Assembly: GCA_025924435.1 (NCBI GenBank)
Contig: JAICIL010000199.1
Location: 1-8,308, forward strand
Source of the DNA: Chloroflexia bacterium
Lineage (GTDB): Bacteria; Chloroflexota; Chloroflexia; Thermomicrobiales; JALYUS01
DNA: 8,308 nt
Direction: 5' to 3'
This document shows, in pieces, positions 1-6,599 of this stretch. Numbering within the stretch: the stretch's first letter is position 1; each line of letters starts with the position of its first letter. The notes under the pieces are model-generated. The model saw only the letters and a program-made list of their open reading frames with translations. It ran no database searches and was not told the DNA's origin. Position numbers and translations under genes: made by a program.

Positions 1-246
1 ATGGCAAGAAAGTCACCGTCTGGCCAAAGGAAGCGGCGAGCGGCGACATCAAGTACCCGACGCCCGCGTGGGACAAGCGATAGGGCGGGGAACCTCACCC
101 CCCGGCCCCCTCTCCTTTGCTTGGCAGCAAAGGAGAGGGGGCCGGGGGGTGAGGTTCCCCGCCCTATCGCTTGTCCCACGCGGGCGTCGGGTACTTGATG
201 TCGCCGCTCGCCGCTTCCTTTGGCCAGACGGTGACTTTCTTGCCAT
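1..246. repeat. Perfect 121-bp inverted repeat with 4-nt loop at the window edge
   Basis: Bases 1-121 are the exact reverse complement of 126-246, with loop TGGC at 122-125; every block of the two arms was compared by eye without finding a mismatch. The outer part (164-246) is the last 27 codons plus stop of the minus-strand substrate-binding protein gene, so 1-83 is an inverted duplicate of that coding end. The inner part (about 84-163) is a C-rich/G-rich hairpin resembling the intergenic repeat at 7758-7848. A natural short terminator-like palindrome at the core is plausible. The full 121-bp arms reaching exactly to base 1 look like an assembly fold-back, since such long perfect palindromes are usually unstable in bacteria. 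The true sequence downstream of the binding-protein gene is therefore uncertain. Confidence 0.95.
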
Positions 247-1582
247 TCTGGATTTGCTCGGCGGCCATCGGCTTGTCGCTGTTGATGCCGCGGCTGTCGA
301 ACTTCACGTCCGCATAGAAGGACTTGAACTGGAGCGTCGCCAGCGCGTCCCGCACCTTCTCGGGGTCGAGGCTGCCCGCCTTCGCGATCGCCTGCTGGAA
401 GCATTGGCCCGCGCAGGTGGATTCGGCGTTCTGGTAGGCGGGGTCGTACCCGGCGAACGCCTTGAACTTCGTCGCGTAATCCGCCGCCGTGCCGAACTGC
501 TCGTCCTGGTACTTCAGCGAGGGCGTCCACTGCGTGCCGCCGAAGACGTAGTCGGCGTCCGCCTTCAACGAGTCGGTGAACTGCGGCAGCGCGGGGCCGA
601 CGCTGAAGCCGAACGCCTTCGGGTTGAACTTCAACTCCTTCGACTGCTTCATCACGAGCGCGGCGGAGGCGTAGTGGCCGGAGGAGATGAAGAGATCGGG
701 ATTCTTCGGCTTGATCTGCGTCAGTTGCGCCGAGACGTCTTTCGTGTCCGCCGGGACCTTCTCGTAGTAGACGACGTTGAGGTTCTTCTCCTTCGCGTAT
801 GCCTGCGTGCCGTCCGCGACCTCGACGGAGAAGGTGTCGTTGTCCGCGAGGAGGGCGATCGTCTTGATCGTCGGGTCCTTGTCCAGGCAGGCGTCAACGA
901 TGCCGCGCAGGTAGAACTTCGCGGGCGTGATCGGCGAGAAGACGTACTTGAAGCCGCGATTGAAGATCGCTTCCGCCGCGCCGTTCGCCTCGACCATCGG
1001 CATCTTATACTTCTCCGTGATCGCGCTGGCGGAGAGCGTCTGGCTTGTGCCGTACGGGCCGAGGACGAAGTTCACATTATCTTCGGTGATCAGTTTTTCC
1101 GTCAGTTTGGCGCTCGTGTCCGGGCTGGACTCGTCGTCGTAGAACTTCACGTCCACCATATACCGCTGGCTGCCGACCGCCATGCCGCCCGCGTCGTTGA
1201 CGGTCTTCTTCCAGAAGTTGTAGCCGTCCTGCGTCAGTTTGCCCTCGTTCGAGTTCGCCCCGGTGAGCGAGACCGCCGCGCCAAAGCGGATCGTCCCCGC
1301 GACGGGGCCGCTCGGTGCGGCCGCGCTGCCGGCGGCGATCGTCCCGCTCGTCGTCACCGATGCCGCGGAGGCTGTGGTCGCTGCGGCGGGCGCCGCAGTG
1401 CCATTGGTCGCGGCGACCGTCGCGGGCGTGCTCGCCGCGCCCGCCTTCGTCGCGGCGGTGGTGGCTGCCGGTGTCGCGGTGCCGTTGCTGCCTCCGCAGG
1501 CCGCGAGGATGGCGGCGGCGGCGCTGCCCGCGATGCCGCCGAGGAAGGCGCGCCGTGTCATCTGACGATGCGAATCTGACAT
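164..1582 (-). CDS. Branched-chain amino acid-type ABC transporter substrate-binding lipoprotein
   Basis: A 472-aa extracytoplasmic solute receptor of the periplasmic-binding-protein type 1 fold (LivJ/Peripla_BP_6-like), expected to capture an amino acid or related small solute for an ABC permease that is not in this window. The N-terminus has a twin-arginine signal, TRRAFLGG at residues 9-16, then an Ala-rich hydrophobic stretch and a lipobox ILAAC ending at Cys29, so Tat export and lipid anchoring are predicted. Residues about 30-95 are a low-complexity Ala/Thr/Gly linker. The binding domain starts near residue 97 (GTIRFGAAVSLTG) and includes VLGPYGTSQT in the usual place for the ligand-contact loop. 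A CxxxC pair lies at 390/394. The chosen ATG is preceded by GAGAGG and lies 7 codons before the Tat box; starts further upstream (to 1759) would bury the signal peptide. Ligand unknown. The 3' end lies inside the suspicious inverted repeat, but the ORF closes naturally with TAG. Confidence 0.9.
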   Translation of the reverse strand: MSDSHRQMTRRAFLGGIAGSAAAAILAACGGSNGTATPAATTAATKAGAASTPATVAATNGTAAPAAATTASAASVTTSGTIAAGSAAAPSGPVAGTIRFGAAVSLTGANSNEGKLTQDGYNFWKKTVNDAGGMAVGSQRYMVDVKFYDDESSPDTSAKLTEKLITEDNVNFVLGPYGTSQTLSASAITEKYKMPMVEANGAAEAIFNRGFKYVFSPITPAKFYLRGIVDACLDKDPTIKTIALLADNDTFSVEVADGTQAYAKEKNLNVVYYEKVPADTKDVSAQLTQIKPKNPDLFISSGHYASAALVMKQSKELKFNPKAFGFSVGPALPQFTDSLKADADYVFGGTQWTPSLKYQDEQFGTAADYATKFKAFAGYDPAYQNAESTCAGQCFQQAIAKAGSLDPEKVRDALATLQFKSFYADVKFDSRGINSDKPMAAEQIQNGKKVTVWPKEAASGDIKYPTPAWDKR

Positions 1583-1614
1583 ATTCTCGCCTCTCTGCTT
1601 TCCGTGAGTCCACT

Positions 1615-1721
1615 GTCGCATTGGTCGAACATCGTACATTGCGCATGCAATCCGCATACCATGCGGGTGCCAGCCACCGACCCGCTCGTCGCATCGGTCG
1701 GACACACTGCCTTGCGCACGC
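1615..1721 (-). repeat. Diverged 34-bp direct repeat in the leader of the binding-protein gene
   Basis: Bases 1615-1648 and 1688-1721 align without gaps at 26 of 34 positions; five of the eight differences are transitions. On the minus strand both copies start GCRTGCGCAA and end CGACCRATGCGAC. The offset of 73 is not a multiple of three, so this is duplication of DNA or RNA structure, not protein repeats. Between and overlapping the copies are small hairpins: ATTGC/GCAAT (1638-1651), CCGCAT/ATGCGG (1652-1666) and CCGACC/GGTCGG (1677-1701). If transcription starts near 1741, all of this lies in an untranslated leader of about 160 nt. It could be a cis-regulatory RNA or a pair of protein-binding sites; no known riboswitch class was recognised. 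Confidence 0.55.
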
Positions 1722-1747
1722 GAGCGTTTTTTGTCTCCTGACCATCG

Positions 1748-1756
1748 AGTGTAGCA
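1748..1756 (-). promoter_or_regulatory. Candidate extended -10 (TGCTACACT) for the binding-protein gene
   Basis: Read on the minus strand this is TGCTACACT, an extended -10 type hexamer TACACT with TG one base upstream. No convincing -35 lies 16-19 bp further upstream. It would place the transcript start near 1741 and leave a leader of about 160 nt before the ATG at 1582. The same CTAYACT core recurs in three other gene-upstream gaps of this window, which raises its credibility. Confidence 0.4.
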
Positions 1757-1820
1757 CAATAGAGTGCGAAGCGCGTTCCAGCAACAATCTCCATACGTGG
1801 TACGAACGGCGCAATTCGGC

Positions 1821-1826
1821 TACACT
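1821..1826 (+). promoter_or_regulatory. Candidate -10 (TACACT) for secA
   Basis: GCTACACT ends 78 bp before the secA ATG and matches the element seen for the opposite gene at 1748-1756. No good -35 is visible. A 13-bp word, GTGCGAAGCGTGT at 1832-1844, sits where transcription would begin; a copy differing at one position lies at 1764-1776 in the same orientation. The rest of the 322-bp gap shows no ORF worth calling. Confidence 0.35.
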
Positions 1827-1904
1827 GGGGCGTGCGAAGCGTGTAATTCACGTTTATCACCATGTCTACGATAGTCTGGACGACATACGAGTGAGGCGAG
1901 GGCG

Positions 1905-4535
1905 ATGTTCAAGTTCCTTGGCAAGATATTCGACAACAATGAGAAGGCGATCCGCGCCTACATGCCGCGCGTCGCGCGCATCAACGAACTCGAACCGGCG
2001 ATGAAGGCGAAGAGCGACGACGCACTCCGCGCCGTGACGGACGAACTGATCGGGCGGCTCGAGGAGGGCGAGACGCTGGACGACATCCTGCCGGAGGCGT
2101 TCGCCGCCGTGCGCGAGGCATCCCGGCGCGTCAACGACATGCGCCACTTCGATGTCCAGTTGATCGGCGGCATCGTCCTGCACGAGGGCAAAATCGCCGA
2201 GATGAAGACCGGCGAGGGCAAGACGCTCGTCGCCACCCTGCCGCTCTACCTCAATGCGCTCACCGGCGAGGGGTGCCATCTCGTGACGGTCAACGACTAC
2301 CTCGCCAAGCGCGACGCGCGCTGGATGGGGGCGATCTATCACTTCCTCGGCCTTTCGGTGGGCATCATCCAGCACGAGAGCGCCTTCGTCTACGACCCGA
2401 CGTACGAGATCGAGGACGAGAGTTACAACCAGTTGCGACCCGTGCCCCGGCCCGAGGCATATGCGGCGGACATCACCTATGGCACGAACAACGAGTTCGG
2501 CTTCGACTACCTGCGGGATAACATGGTCTTCCGCCCGGAAGAGATGGTGCAGCGCCCGCTCGTCTACGCGATCGTGGATGAGGTGGACAATATCCTCATT
2601 GACGAGGCGCGCACACCGCTGATCATCTCCGGCGACGCCCAGGAGGCGACCGACCATTACGACCAGTTCGCCCGCATCGCCCGCACGCTGAAGCGGGAAC
2701 GGGACTACACGATTGATGAGAAAACCCGCTCCGCGAGCCTGACCGACGAGGGAATTGACCGCGTCGAGGAGCAGGCGGGCATCCCCGAAGGCTCCAGCAT
2801 CTACGACGAGCGGTACGCCGACCTGACGCACTACATGGAGAATGCGCTGAAGGCGCAGGCCGTCTACCAGCGGGATAAGGACTACATCGTCCGCGATGGC
2901 GAGGTGATCATCGTGGACGAGTTCACCGGCCGGTTGATGGATGGCCGCCGGTACAGCGAGGGGCTGCATCAGGCGATCGAGGCGAAAGAGGGTGTGCACG
3001 TCAAGCGCGAGAATCGCACGCTCGCCACGATCACCTTCCAGAATTACTTCCGCATGTACGAGAAACTGGCCGGGATGACCGGCACGGCGGCGACCGAGGC
3101 GGAGGAGTTCTTCAAGATTTACAAACTGGAAGTCGTCACGATCCCGACGAACCAGCAGATGATCCGCGACGACATGGGCGACTTCGTCTTCAAGACGGAG
3201 GAGGCGAAGTTCAAGGCGGTCGCGGCGGAGATCAAGGAGCGGCAGGAGAAGGGCCAACCGATCCTCGTCGGCACGGTCTCCGTCGAGAAGAGCGAGTACC
3301 TGAGCGAATTGCTCACGCGCCTCGGCATCCCCCACTTCGTCCTGAATGCCAAATACCACGAGCGCGAGGCGGAGATCATCGTCAACGCGGGCGACGCGGG
3401 CGCGGTGACAATTGCGACGAACATGGCCGGGCGCGGCACCGACATCAAACTCGGCGAGGGCGTGCGCGAGTTGGGCGGCCTGCACATCATCGGCACGGAG
3501 CGGCACGAGGCGCGCCGCATTGACAACCAGTTGCGCGGTCGCGCCGGACGGCAGGGCGATCCCGGCTCGTCCCGCTTCTACGTCTCGCTCGAAGACGACC
3601 TGATGCGGCGGTTCGGCTCGGATCGCATCGCCGGCATGATGGACAAGCTCGGCGTGGACGATGACACGCCGATCGAATCGGGGCTGATCTCCCGCTCCAT
3701 CGAGAGCGCGCAGACGAAGGTCGAGGGGTACAACTTCGATCTGCGCAAGCACGTCGTCGAGTACGACGACGTGGTCAACAAGCAGCGCGAGAAGATTTAC
3801 GAGGACCGCTCGAAGATCGTGCGCGACGAGAACATGAAAGAGGCCGTCCTCGACGCGCTGCAAGCCGAGATCGAGCAGGCGGTGGACGCGCACAGCGGCG
3901 GCAACGAGCAGGATTACGACGTCGAGGGGCTATTGAAGGCGCTCTCCACCGTCGTGCCGCTGCCGCCCGATTTCGAGCCGGACACGCGCGATCTGGATAT
4001 TCTCAAGGAAGATCTCGTCGCGATGATGGAGGAGGCGTACGAGGCGAAGGAGGCGGAACTCGGCGAGGAAAACATGCGCCAACTCGAACGGCTCGTCATG
4101 CTCCGCGTCATTGACACGCTCTGGGTCGAGTACCTGACCTCCATCGAGGATTTGCGCATCGGCATCGGGTTGCAAGCGTACGGCCAGCGCGACCCGCTCG
4201 TCTCCTTCAAGACCGAGGGCTTCCGCATGTTCCAGCAGTTGCAGCGCAACATCCTGCACGACATCGCGCACACGATCTTCCAGGTGACGCTCGTGCAGCA
4301 GGTGCCGGAGACGAATGTCTTCGCGAACGCCACGACGAACCGCGAATCCTCTGAGGATGGCGGCAAGGGCAAGCGCGCGAAGGCGGGCGCGAATGGCAAC
4401 GGCAAGGTCGGTCGCAACGCGCCCTGCCCGCTCGGATCGGGGAGAAAAGTCAAGCAGTGCTGCGGCGCCTGCGGGCTGACGAACGGCTGCGACGGGCGGG
4501 GCATCGCCAAATTCGGCGCGCGGGCCGCGGACTAG
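1905..4535 (+). CDS. secA: Preprotein translocase ATPase SecA
   Basis: An 876-aa motor ATPase that drives unfolded preproteins through SecYEG at the cytoplasmic face of the membrane. Family motifs in order: Walker A MKTGEGKT (100-107); the DEAD-type Walker B region DEVD (225-228) followed by the near-invariant [27 protein letters not shown] before the second nucleotide-binding domain; [13 protein letters not shown] (505-517); and [15 protein letters not shown] (543-557). Scaffold and wing regions follow, with the conserved [12 protein letters not shown]. Length is normal for bacteria. The ATG is preceded by GAGGCGAGGG. The C-terminus is odd: the usual zinc motif CxCx8C(H/C) reads C841-P-L843-x8-C852-C853, so the second ligand is Leu, and a 23-residue tail with C856 and C862 follows. 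The gene is alone on its strand here, divergent from the binding-protein gene. Confidence 0.98.
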   Translation: MFKFLGKIFDNNEKAIRAYMPRVARINELEPAMKAKSDDALRAVTDELIGRLEEGETLDDILPEAFAAVREASRRVNDMRHFDVQLIGGIVLHEGKIAEMKTGEGKTLVATLPLYLNALTGEGCHLVTVNDYLAKRDARWMGAIYHFLGLSVGIIQHESAFVYDPTYEIEDESYNQLRPVPRPEAYAADITYGTNNEFGFDYLRDNMVFRPEEMVQRPLVYAIVDEVDNILIDEARTPLIISGDAQEATDHYDQFARIARTLKRERDYTIDEKTRSASLTDEGIDRVEEQAGIPEGSSIYDERYADLTHYMENALKAQAVYQRDKDYIVRDGEVIIVDEFTGRLMDGRRYSEGLHQAIEAKEGVHVKRENRTLATITFQNYFRMYEKLAGMTGTAATEAEEFFKIYKLEVVTIPTNQQMIRDDMGDFVFKTEEAKFKAVAAEIKERQEKGQPILVGTVSVEKSEYLSELLTRLGIPHFVLNAKYHEREAEIIVNAGDAGAVTIATNMAGRGTDIKLGEGVRELGGLHIIGTERHEARRIDNQLRGRAGRQGDPGSSRFYVSLEDDLMRRFGSDRIAGMMDKLGVDDDTPIESGLISRSIESAQTKVEGYNFDLRKHVVEYDDVVNKQREKIYEDRSKIVRDENMKEAVLDALQAEIEQAVDAHSGGNEQDYDVEGLLKALSTVVPLPPDFEPDTRDLDILKEDLVAMMEEAYEAKEAELGEENMRQLERLVMLRVIDTLWVEYLTSIEDLRIGIGLQAYGQRDPLVSFKTEGFRMFQQLQRNILHDIAHTIFQVTLVQQVPETNVFANATTNRESSEDGGKGKRAKAGANGNGKVGRNAPCPLGSGRKVKQCCGACGLTNGCDGRGIAKFGARAAD

Positions 4536-4621
4536 GCGCTGACGTAAGTTCGTATCCCGTGGTGGCGTCCTTCAACCCCATACGGCGCAGATAAGAGCGG
4601 CGAGCGCGTCTGCTCACTGTT

Positions 4622-4651
4622 CGTAGGGGCGGTTCACGAACCGCCCCTACG
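4622..4651. repeat. 14-bp perfect palindromic repeat after secA
   Basis: CGTAGGGGCGGTTC (4622-4635), a 2-nt spacer AC, then its exact reverse complement (4638-4651). GTAGGGGCGG-type palindromes are common dispersed intergenic elements in several GC-rich phyla. It lies 86 bp beyond the secA stop, between secA and the convergent small genes. It could slow or end transcription from either side, but neither strand has a T-run after the stem, so it is not called as an intrinsic terminator. The rest of the 193-bp gap shows only the weak hairpin at 4689-4711. Confidence 0.8.
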
Positions 4652-4688
4652 CACCGATTCATCGCGGACGGGACCGTATCGGGCTTCG

Positions 4689-4711
4689 GCCTGCCACAGC
4701 GACGGGCAGGC
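4689..4711 (-). terminator. Weak hairpin downstream of the small minus-strand genes
   Basis: GCCTGCC (4689-4695) pairs with GGCAGGC (4705-4711) across a 9-nt loop. It begins 17 bp beyond the stop at 4729 on the minus strand, a normal place for a terminator, but no T-tract follows the stem. It is a possible factor-dependent or weak terminator only. Confidence 0.25.
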
Positions 4712-4728
4712 TGAAAACTGTCACCATC

Positions 4729-4950
4729 TCAGAACTCCGGGTCGTAGCCCCGGAAATCGCGGACGATGTCCGCGACTTGCTCGATGAGTGTGCCGAGCGC
4801 CGCGCGCCGCGACGCCGTGAGATAGCCGAAGACGATCACCAGCGCGAGCAAGAGCGCCCAGAACCCGACGCCCCGCCGACCGGATTGCTCCGTACCGTCG
4901 GCTTCGGCATCCTCGTGGACAACGACATCGAGCAATTCGGGGGCGTTCAT
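4729..4950 (-). CDS. Small single-pass membrane protein of unknown function
   Basis: A 73-aa protein, not recognised as a known family. Residues 1-27 are acidic and then polar, ending in an Arg-Arg pair (25-26). Residues 29-46 (GFWALLLALVIVFGYLTA) form one hydrophobic transmembrane segment, followed by SRR. Residues 50-67 could be an amphipathic helix (AALGTLIEQVADIVRDFR), and the protein ends GYDPEF. The RRG before and SRR after the segment leave the orientation ambiguous. The start is well supported: the upstream gene ends only 4 bp before, and AGGAG overlaps that gene's stop codon about 8 bp before this ATG, so translational coupling is likely. The pairing suggests that the soluble 77-aa partner acts at the membrane with it; that is inference. 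Confidence 0.7.
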   Translation of the reverse strand: MNAPELLDVVVHEDAEADGTEQSGRRGVGFWALLLALVIVFGYLTASRRAALGTLIEQVADIVRDFRGYDPEF

Positions 4951-4954
4951 GGCG

Positions 4955-5188
4955 TCACTCCTGTATCGCCGGTTGCGGATCGTCGCGTAGGTGCGCGGCG
5001 ACGGCCCGACGCTGCTCTCCCGTCAGAGAGACCATCAGATCGGCGAGGATGCGATTGGCGAGGTCGGCACGCTCTTCCGCCGTCATCAGTTCAATCGCCT
5101 GCGTCGCCACCTCGCGGATCGCCTCGACGCGCTCCTCCGGGGTCATATTGCCGATCACCGTGTCAACAACGCTCCGCAACAACCCCAT
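4955..5188 (-). CDS. 77-aa all-helical protein with three 20-residue repeats, unknown function
   Basis: Not recognised as a known family. After a short N-terminal helix (GLLRSVVDTVIGN), three units begin at exactly residues 15, 35 and 55: MTPEER, MTAEER and LTGEQR. Each continues as a charged amphipathic helix, and the third is shorter. The pattern [ML]-T-x-E-[EQ]-R looks like a helix N-cap with salt-bridging residues. The start at 5188 was chosen over one at 5254 because AAGGAG lies about 10 bp upstream of it and the candidate promoter at 5234-5242 would lie inside the longer version. It is the first gene of a two-gene unit with the membrane protein at 4950-4729. It could be a small adaptor or scaffold; no enzyme motif is present. 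Confidence 0.7.
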   Translation of the reverse strand: MGLLRSVVDTVIGNMTPEERVEAIREVATQAIELMTAEERADLANRILADLMVSLTGEQRRAVAAHLRDDPQPAIQE

Positions 5189-5233
5189 CCCGCTCCCGCT
5201 CCTTCTCCGCCGATGCCCCGCGCGGCGGACGCG

Positions 5234-5242
5234 AGTATAGCA
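5234..5242 (-). promoter_or_regulatory. Candidate extended -10 (TGCTATACT) for the small two-gene unit
   Basis: On the minus strand the bases read TGCTATACT: a TATACT hexamer with the TG of an extended -10. No clear -35 is seen. Transcription would begin near 5227, about 40 nt before the ATG at 5188 with its AAGGAG. No comparable plus-strand promoter for the phosphoesterase gene was identified in the 104-bp divergent gap. Confidence 0.5.
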
Positions 5243-5292
5243 GAGTGCGCGCACGCTTGTTCGTTCCGCGTCGGGCGTGCGAGACTACGGCC

Positions 5293-6018
5293 ATGACGCG
5301 CACGCTGATCCTCTCCGACATCCACGGCAACAAGGACGCCCTCGACGCGGTGCTCGCCGACGCCGGGGACGCCGACCGCATCTGGTGCCTCGGCGACATC
5401 GTCGGCTACGGCCCGGAACCCGCCGCATGCCTCGCGTGGGCGCGCGAGCACTGCGAGATCGTCCTGTCCGGCAATCACGATTACGCCGCGTTCGAGCCGT
5501 CCGTCGCCCAGGACTTCAACCCGAACGCGGCGCGCGCGGCGTCCTGGACGCGCGCGGCGCTCTCGTGGGAAGAGATCGGCTACCTCCGGTCGCTGCCGTC
5601 GCTGGTCGAGGTGGACGGGGTGACGCTCGCCCACGCCAGTCCGGCCGACCCGATCTGGACCTATATCCTCTCGGTTGTTGACGCGCGCGACGCCTTCGAG
5701 TCGTTTCGCGATCCGCTCTGCTTCGTCGGGCACACGCACGTCGCGGCGTGCTACGCGGAGACGGAAATGATGATCGCGCGCGTGCAGATCGTCAACGACG
5801 AGCCATTGTCGCTGGCCGGTGGGCGGTTCGTCATCAATCCGGGGAGCGTCGGCCAGCCGCGCGACCGCGACCCGCGCGCCGCCTATCTCTGGTACGACCC
5901 GGCCGCGCCGAGCGTGACGTGGAAGCGCGTCGCGTACGACGTCGCGGCCGTGCAGGAGAAGATTCTCCGGGCGGGATTGCCGGAGCGTCTCGCGTCTCGC
6001 CTCGCCCTCGGCCAGTGA
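5293..6018 (+). CDS. Calcineurin-like metallophosphoesterase family protein
   Basis: A 241-aa cytosolic two-metal phosphoesterase of the YfcE/MJ0936-like group; the actual substrate cannot be told from sequence. The metal and catalytic motifs are complete and in order: D9-x-H11 in SDIHGN, GD35 in LGDIVGYG, GNH62D63, His114 in LAHASP, and GH147-T-H149. The closing INPGSVGQPRD segment is typical of this group, with a short C-terminal extension. Many relatives are called phosphodiesterases or, less safely, diadenosine tetraphosphatases or protein phosphatases. The ATG places the first beta-strand (RTLILSDIHG) at the N-terminus, as is usual. No strong Shine-Dalgarno sequence is visible, and in-frame sequence further upstream shows no family similarity. 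It is divergent from the small-gene pair and ends 78 bp before the USP gene, which has its own promoter. Confidence 0.93.
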   Translation: MTRTLILSDIHGNKDALDAVLADAGDADRIWCLGDIVGYGPEPAACLAWAREHCEIVLSGNHDYAAFEPSVAQDFNPNAARAASWTRAALSWEEIGYLRSLPSLVEVDGVTLAHASPADPIWTYILSVVDARDAFESFRDPLCFVGHTHVAACYAETEMMIARVQIVNDEPLSLAGGRFVINPGSVGQPRDRDPRAAYLWYDPAAPSVTWKRVAYDVAAVQEKILRAGLPERLASRLALGQ

Positions 6019-6020
6019 GT

Positions 6021-6049
6021 TTGCGGCGCGATGTGCGCGGGACTATACT
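6021..6049 (+). promoter_or_regulatory. Promoter for the usp-RCK-RCK operon
   Basis: TTGCGG at 6021-6026, a 17-bp spacer, and TATACT at 6044-6049. This is the best-formed sigma-70-like promoter in the window. It begins 2 bp after the phosphoesterase stop, giving a start near 6056 and a leader of about 40 nt before the GTG at 6097. It suggests the three downstream genes are transcribed independently of the phosphoesterase. Confidence 0.6.
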
Positions 6050-6096
6050 CTCGCATGGTCTTGGCGGTCCGGTAGCGAACGAGAGGAACGCGGCGC

Positions 6097-6561
6097 GTGC
6101 CACAGCAATCTCAGATCCGGTTGCACCGACAACTCGTGGTCGCCATCAACGGCGGGGCGGTTGACCCGATCATCCTCGATCTCGCCGCGACGATCAGCAA
6201 GCGCGATCGCACGCAGGTCGCGGTCGTCTATGTCGTCGAGGTTGACCAGCAATTGCCGGTGGACGCCGATTTGCCGGACGAACTGGATCGTGGCGAGCGC
6301 GTGCTGATCGCCGCCGAGCGGACCGCGCGCGACCGGGGGCTGCGCGCCACCTACGACGTCCTCCAGGCGCGCTCGGTCGGCGCGGCGATTGTGGACGAGG
6401 CGGTGCAGCGCGGCGCCGATCTGATCGTCCTCGGCGCGGACTTGCGCGAGAAGTATGGCGAGCCGACGTATGGTTCGACCGTGCCGTACGTCCTGAAGCA
6501 CGCGATGTGCGAGGTCTGGATCTGCCGCATGCCGCTCAGCGCGCCGCCGGTGACGCGGTGA
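6097..6561 (+). CDS. Universal stress protein (UspA) family protein
   Basis: A 154-aa single-domain protein with the alpha/beta UspA fold, probably a cytosolic nucleotide-binding regulator. The first beta-strand LVVAINGG (13-20) is followed later by VAVVYVVEV, and the C-terminal half has ADLIVLGAD followed by YGSTVPYVLKHAMCEVWICR. The family ATP loop G-x2-G-x9-G-[ST] is nearly present: G113, then Leu116 where the second Gly is usual, then G126-S127. ATP binding is possible but not assured. The GTG start is supported by AGAGGA 9 bp upstream. The next gene begins 38 bp on, or overlaps by 4 bp if its alternative GTG is used. Being first in an operon with two RCK proteins suggests a role in controlling ion transport. 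USP domains are known in potassium-transport regulators such as KdpD, but the link here is inferred. Confidence 0.9.
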   Translation: MPQQSQIRLHRQLVVAINGGAVDPIILDLAATISKRDRTQVAVVYVVEVDQQLPVDADLPDELDRGERVLIAAERTARDRGLRATYDVLQARSVGAAIVDEAVQRGADLIVLGADLREKYGEPTYGSTVPYVLKHAMCEVWICRMPLSAPPVTR

Positions 6562-6599
6562 GGCGTCAAGCGGACGAGAAAGGGAACGGGCGAGCGCCC

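Noticed and set aside
1..198. 65-codon open frames on both strands within 1-246
   Set aside because: They are near-identical because the DNA is palindromic; they read a gene end in the wrong frame.
68..1579. 503-codon plus-strand open frame across the binding-protein gene
   Set aside because: Antisense shadow; the minus strand carries the recognisable receptor with signal peptide, and the shadow frame ends in Arg/Gly-rich low complexity and starts inside the inverted repeat.
1583..1759. N-terminal extension of the substrate-binding protein to 1759
   Set aside because: It would place 59 residues before the Tat/lipobox signal and cover the leader repeat; the ATG at 1582 has a ribosome site and normal signal position.
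1866..3893. 675-codon open frame antisense to secA
   Set aside because: It lies opposite a fully conserved secA. Its Leu/Val/Arg/Asp-rich sequence with no domain is the usual product of reading a GC-rich gene backwards.
4622..4651. Palindrome as the intrinsic terminator of secA
   Set aside because: The stem is strong but no T-run follows on either strand, so it is listed only as a repeat.
4777..5292. Longer start for the metallophosphoesterase at 4777
   Set aside because: The extra 172 residues are Arg/Pro-rich and lie antisense to the two small genes; the family domain begins right at 5293.
5155..5739. 194-codon minus-strand frame across the phosphoesterase start
   Set aside because: It is antisense to the complete metal-binding motifs of the phosphoesterase and overlaps the small-gene promoter region.
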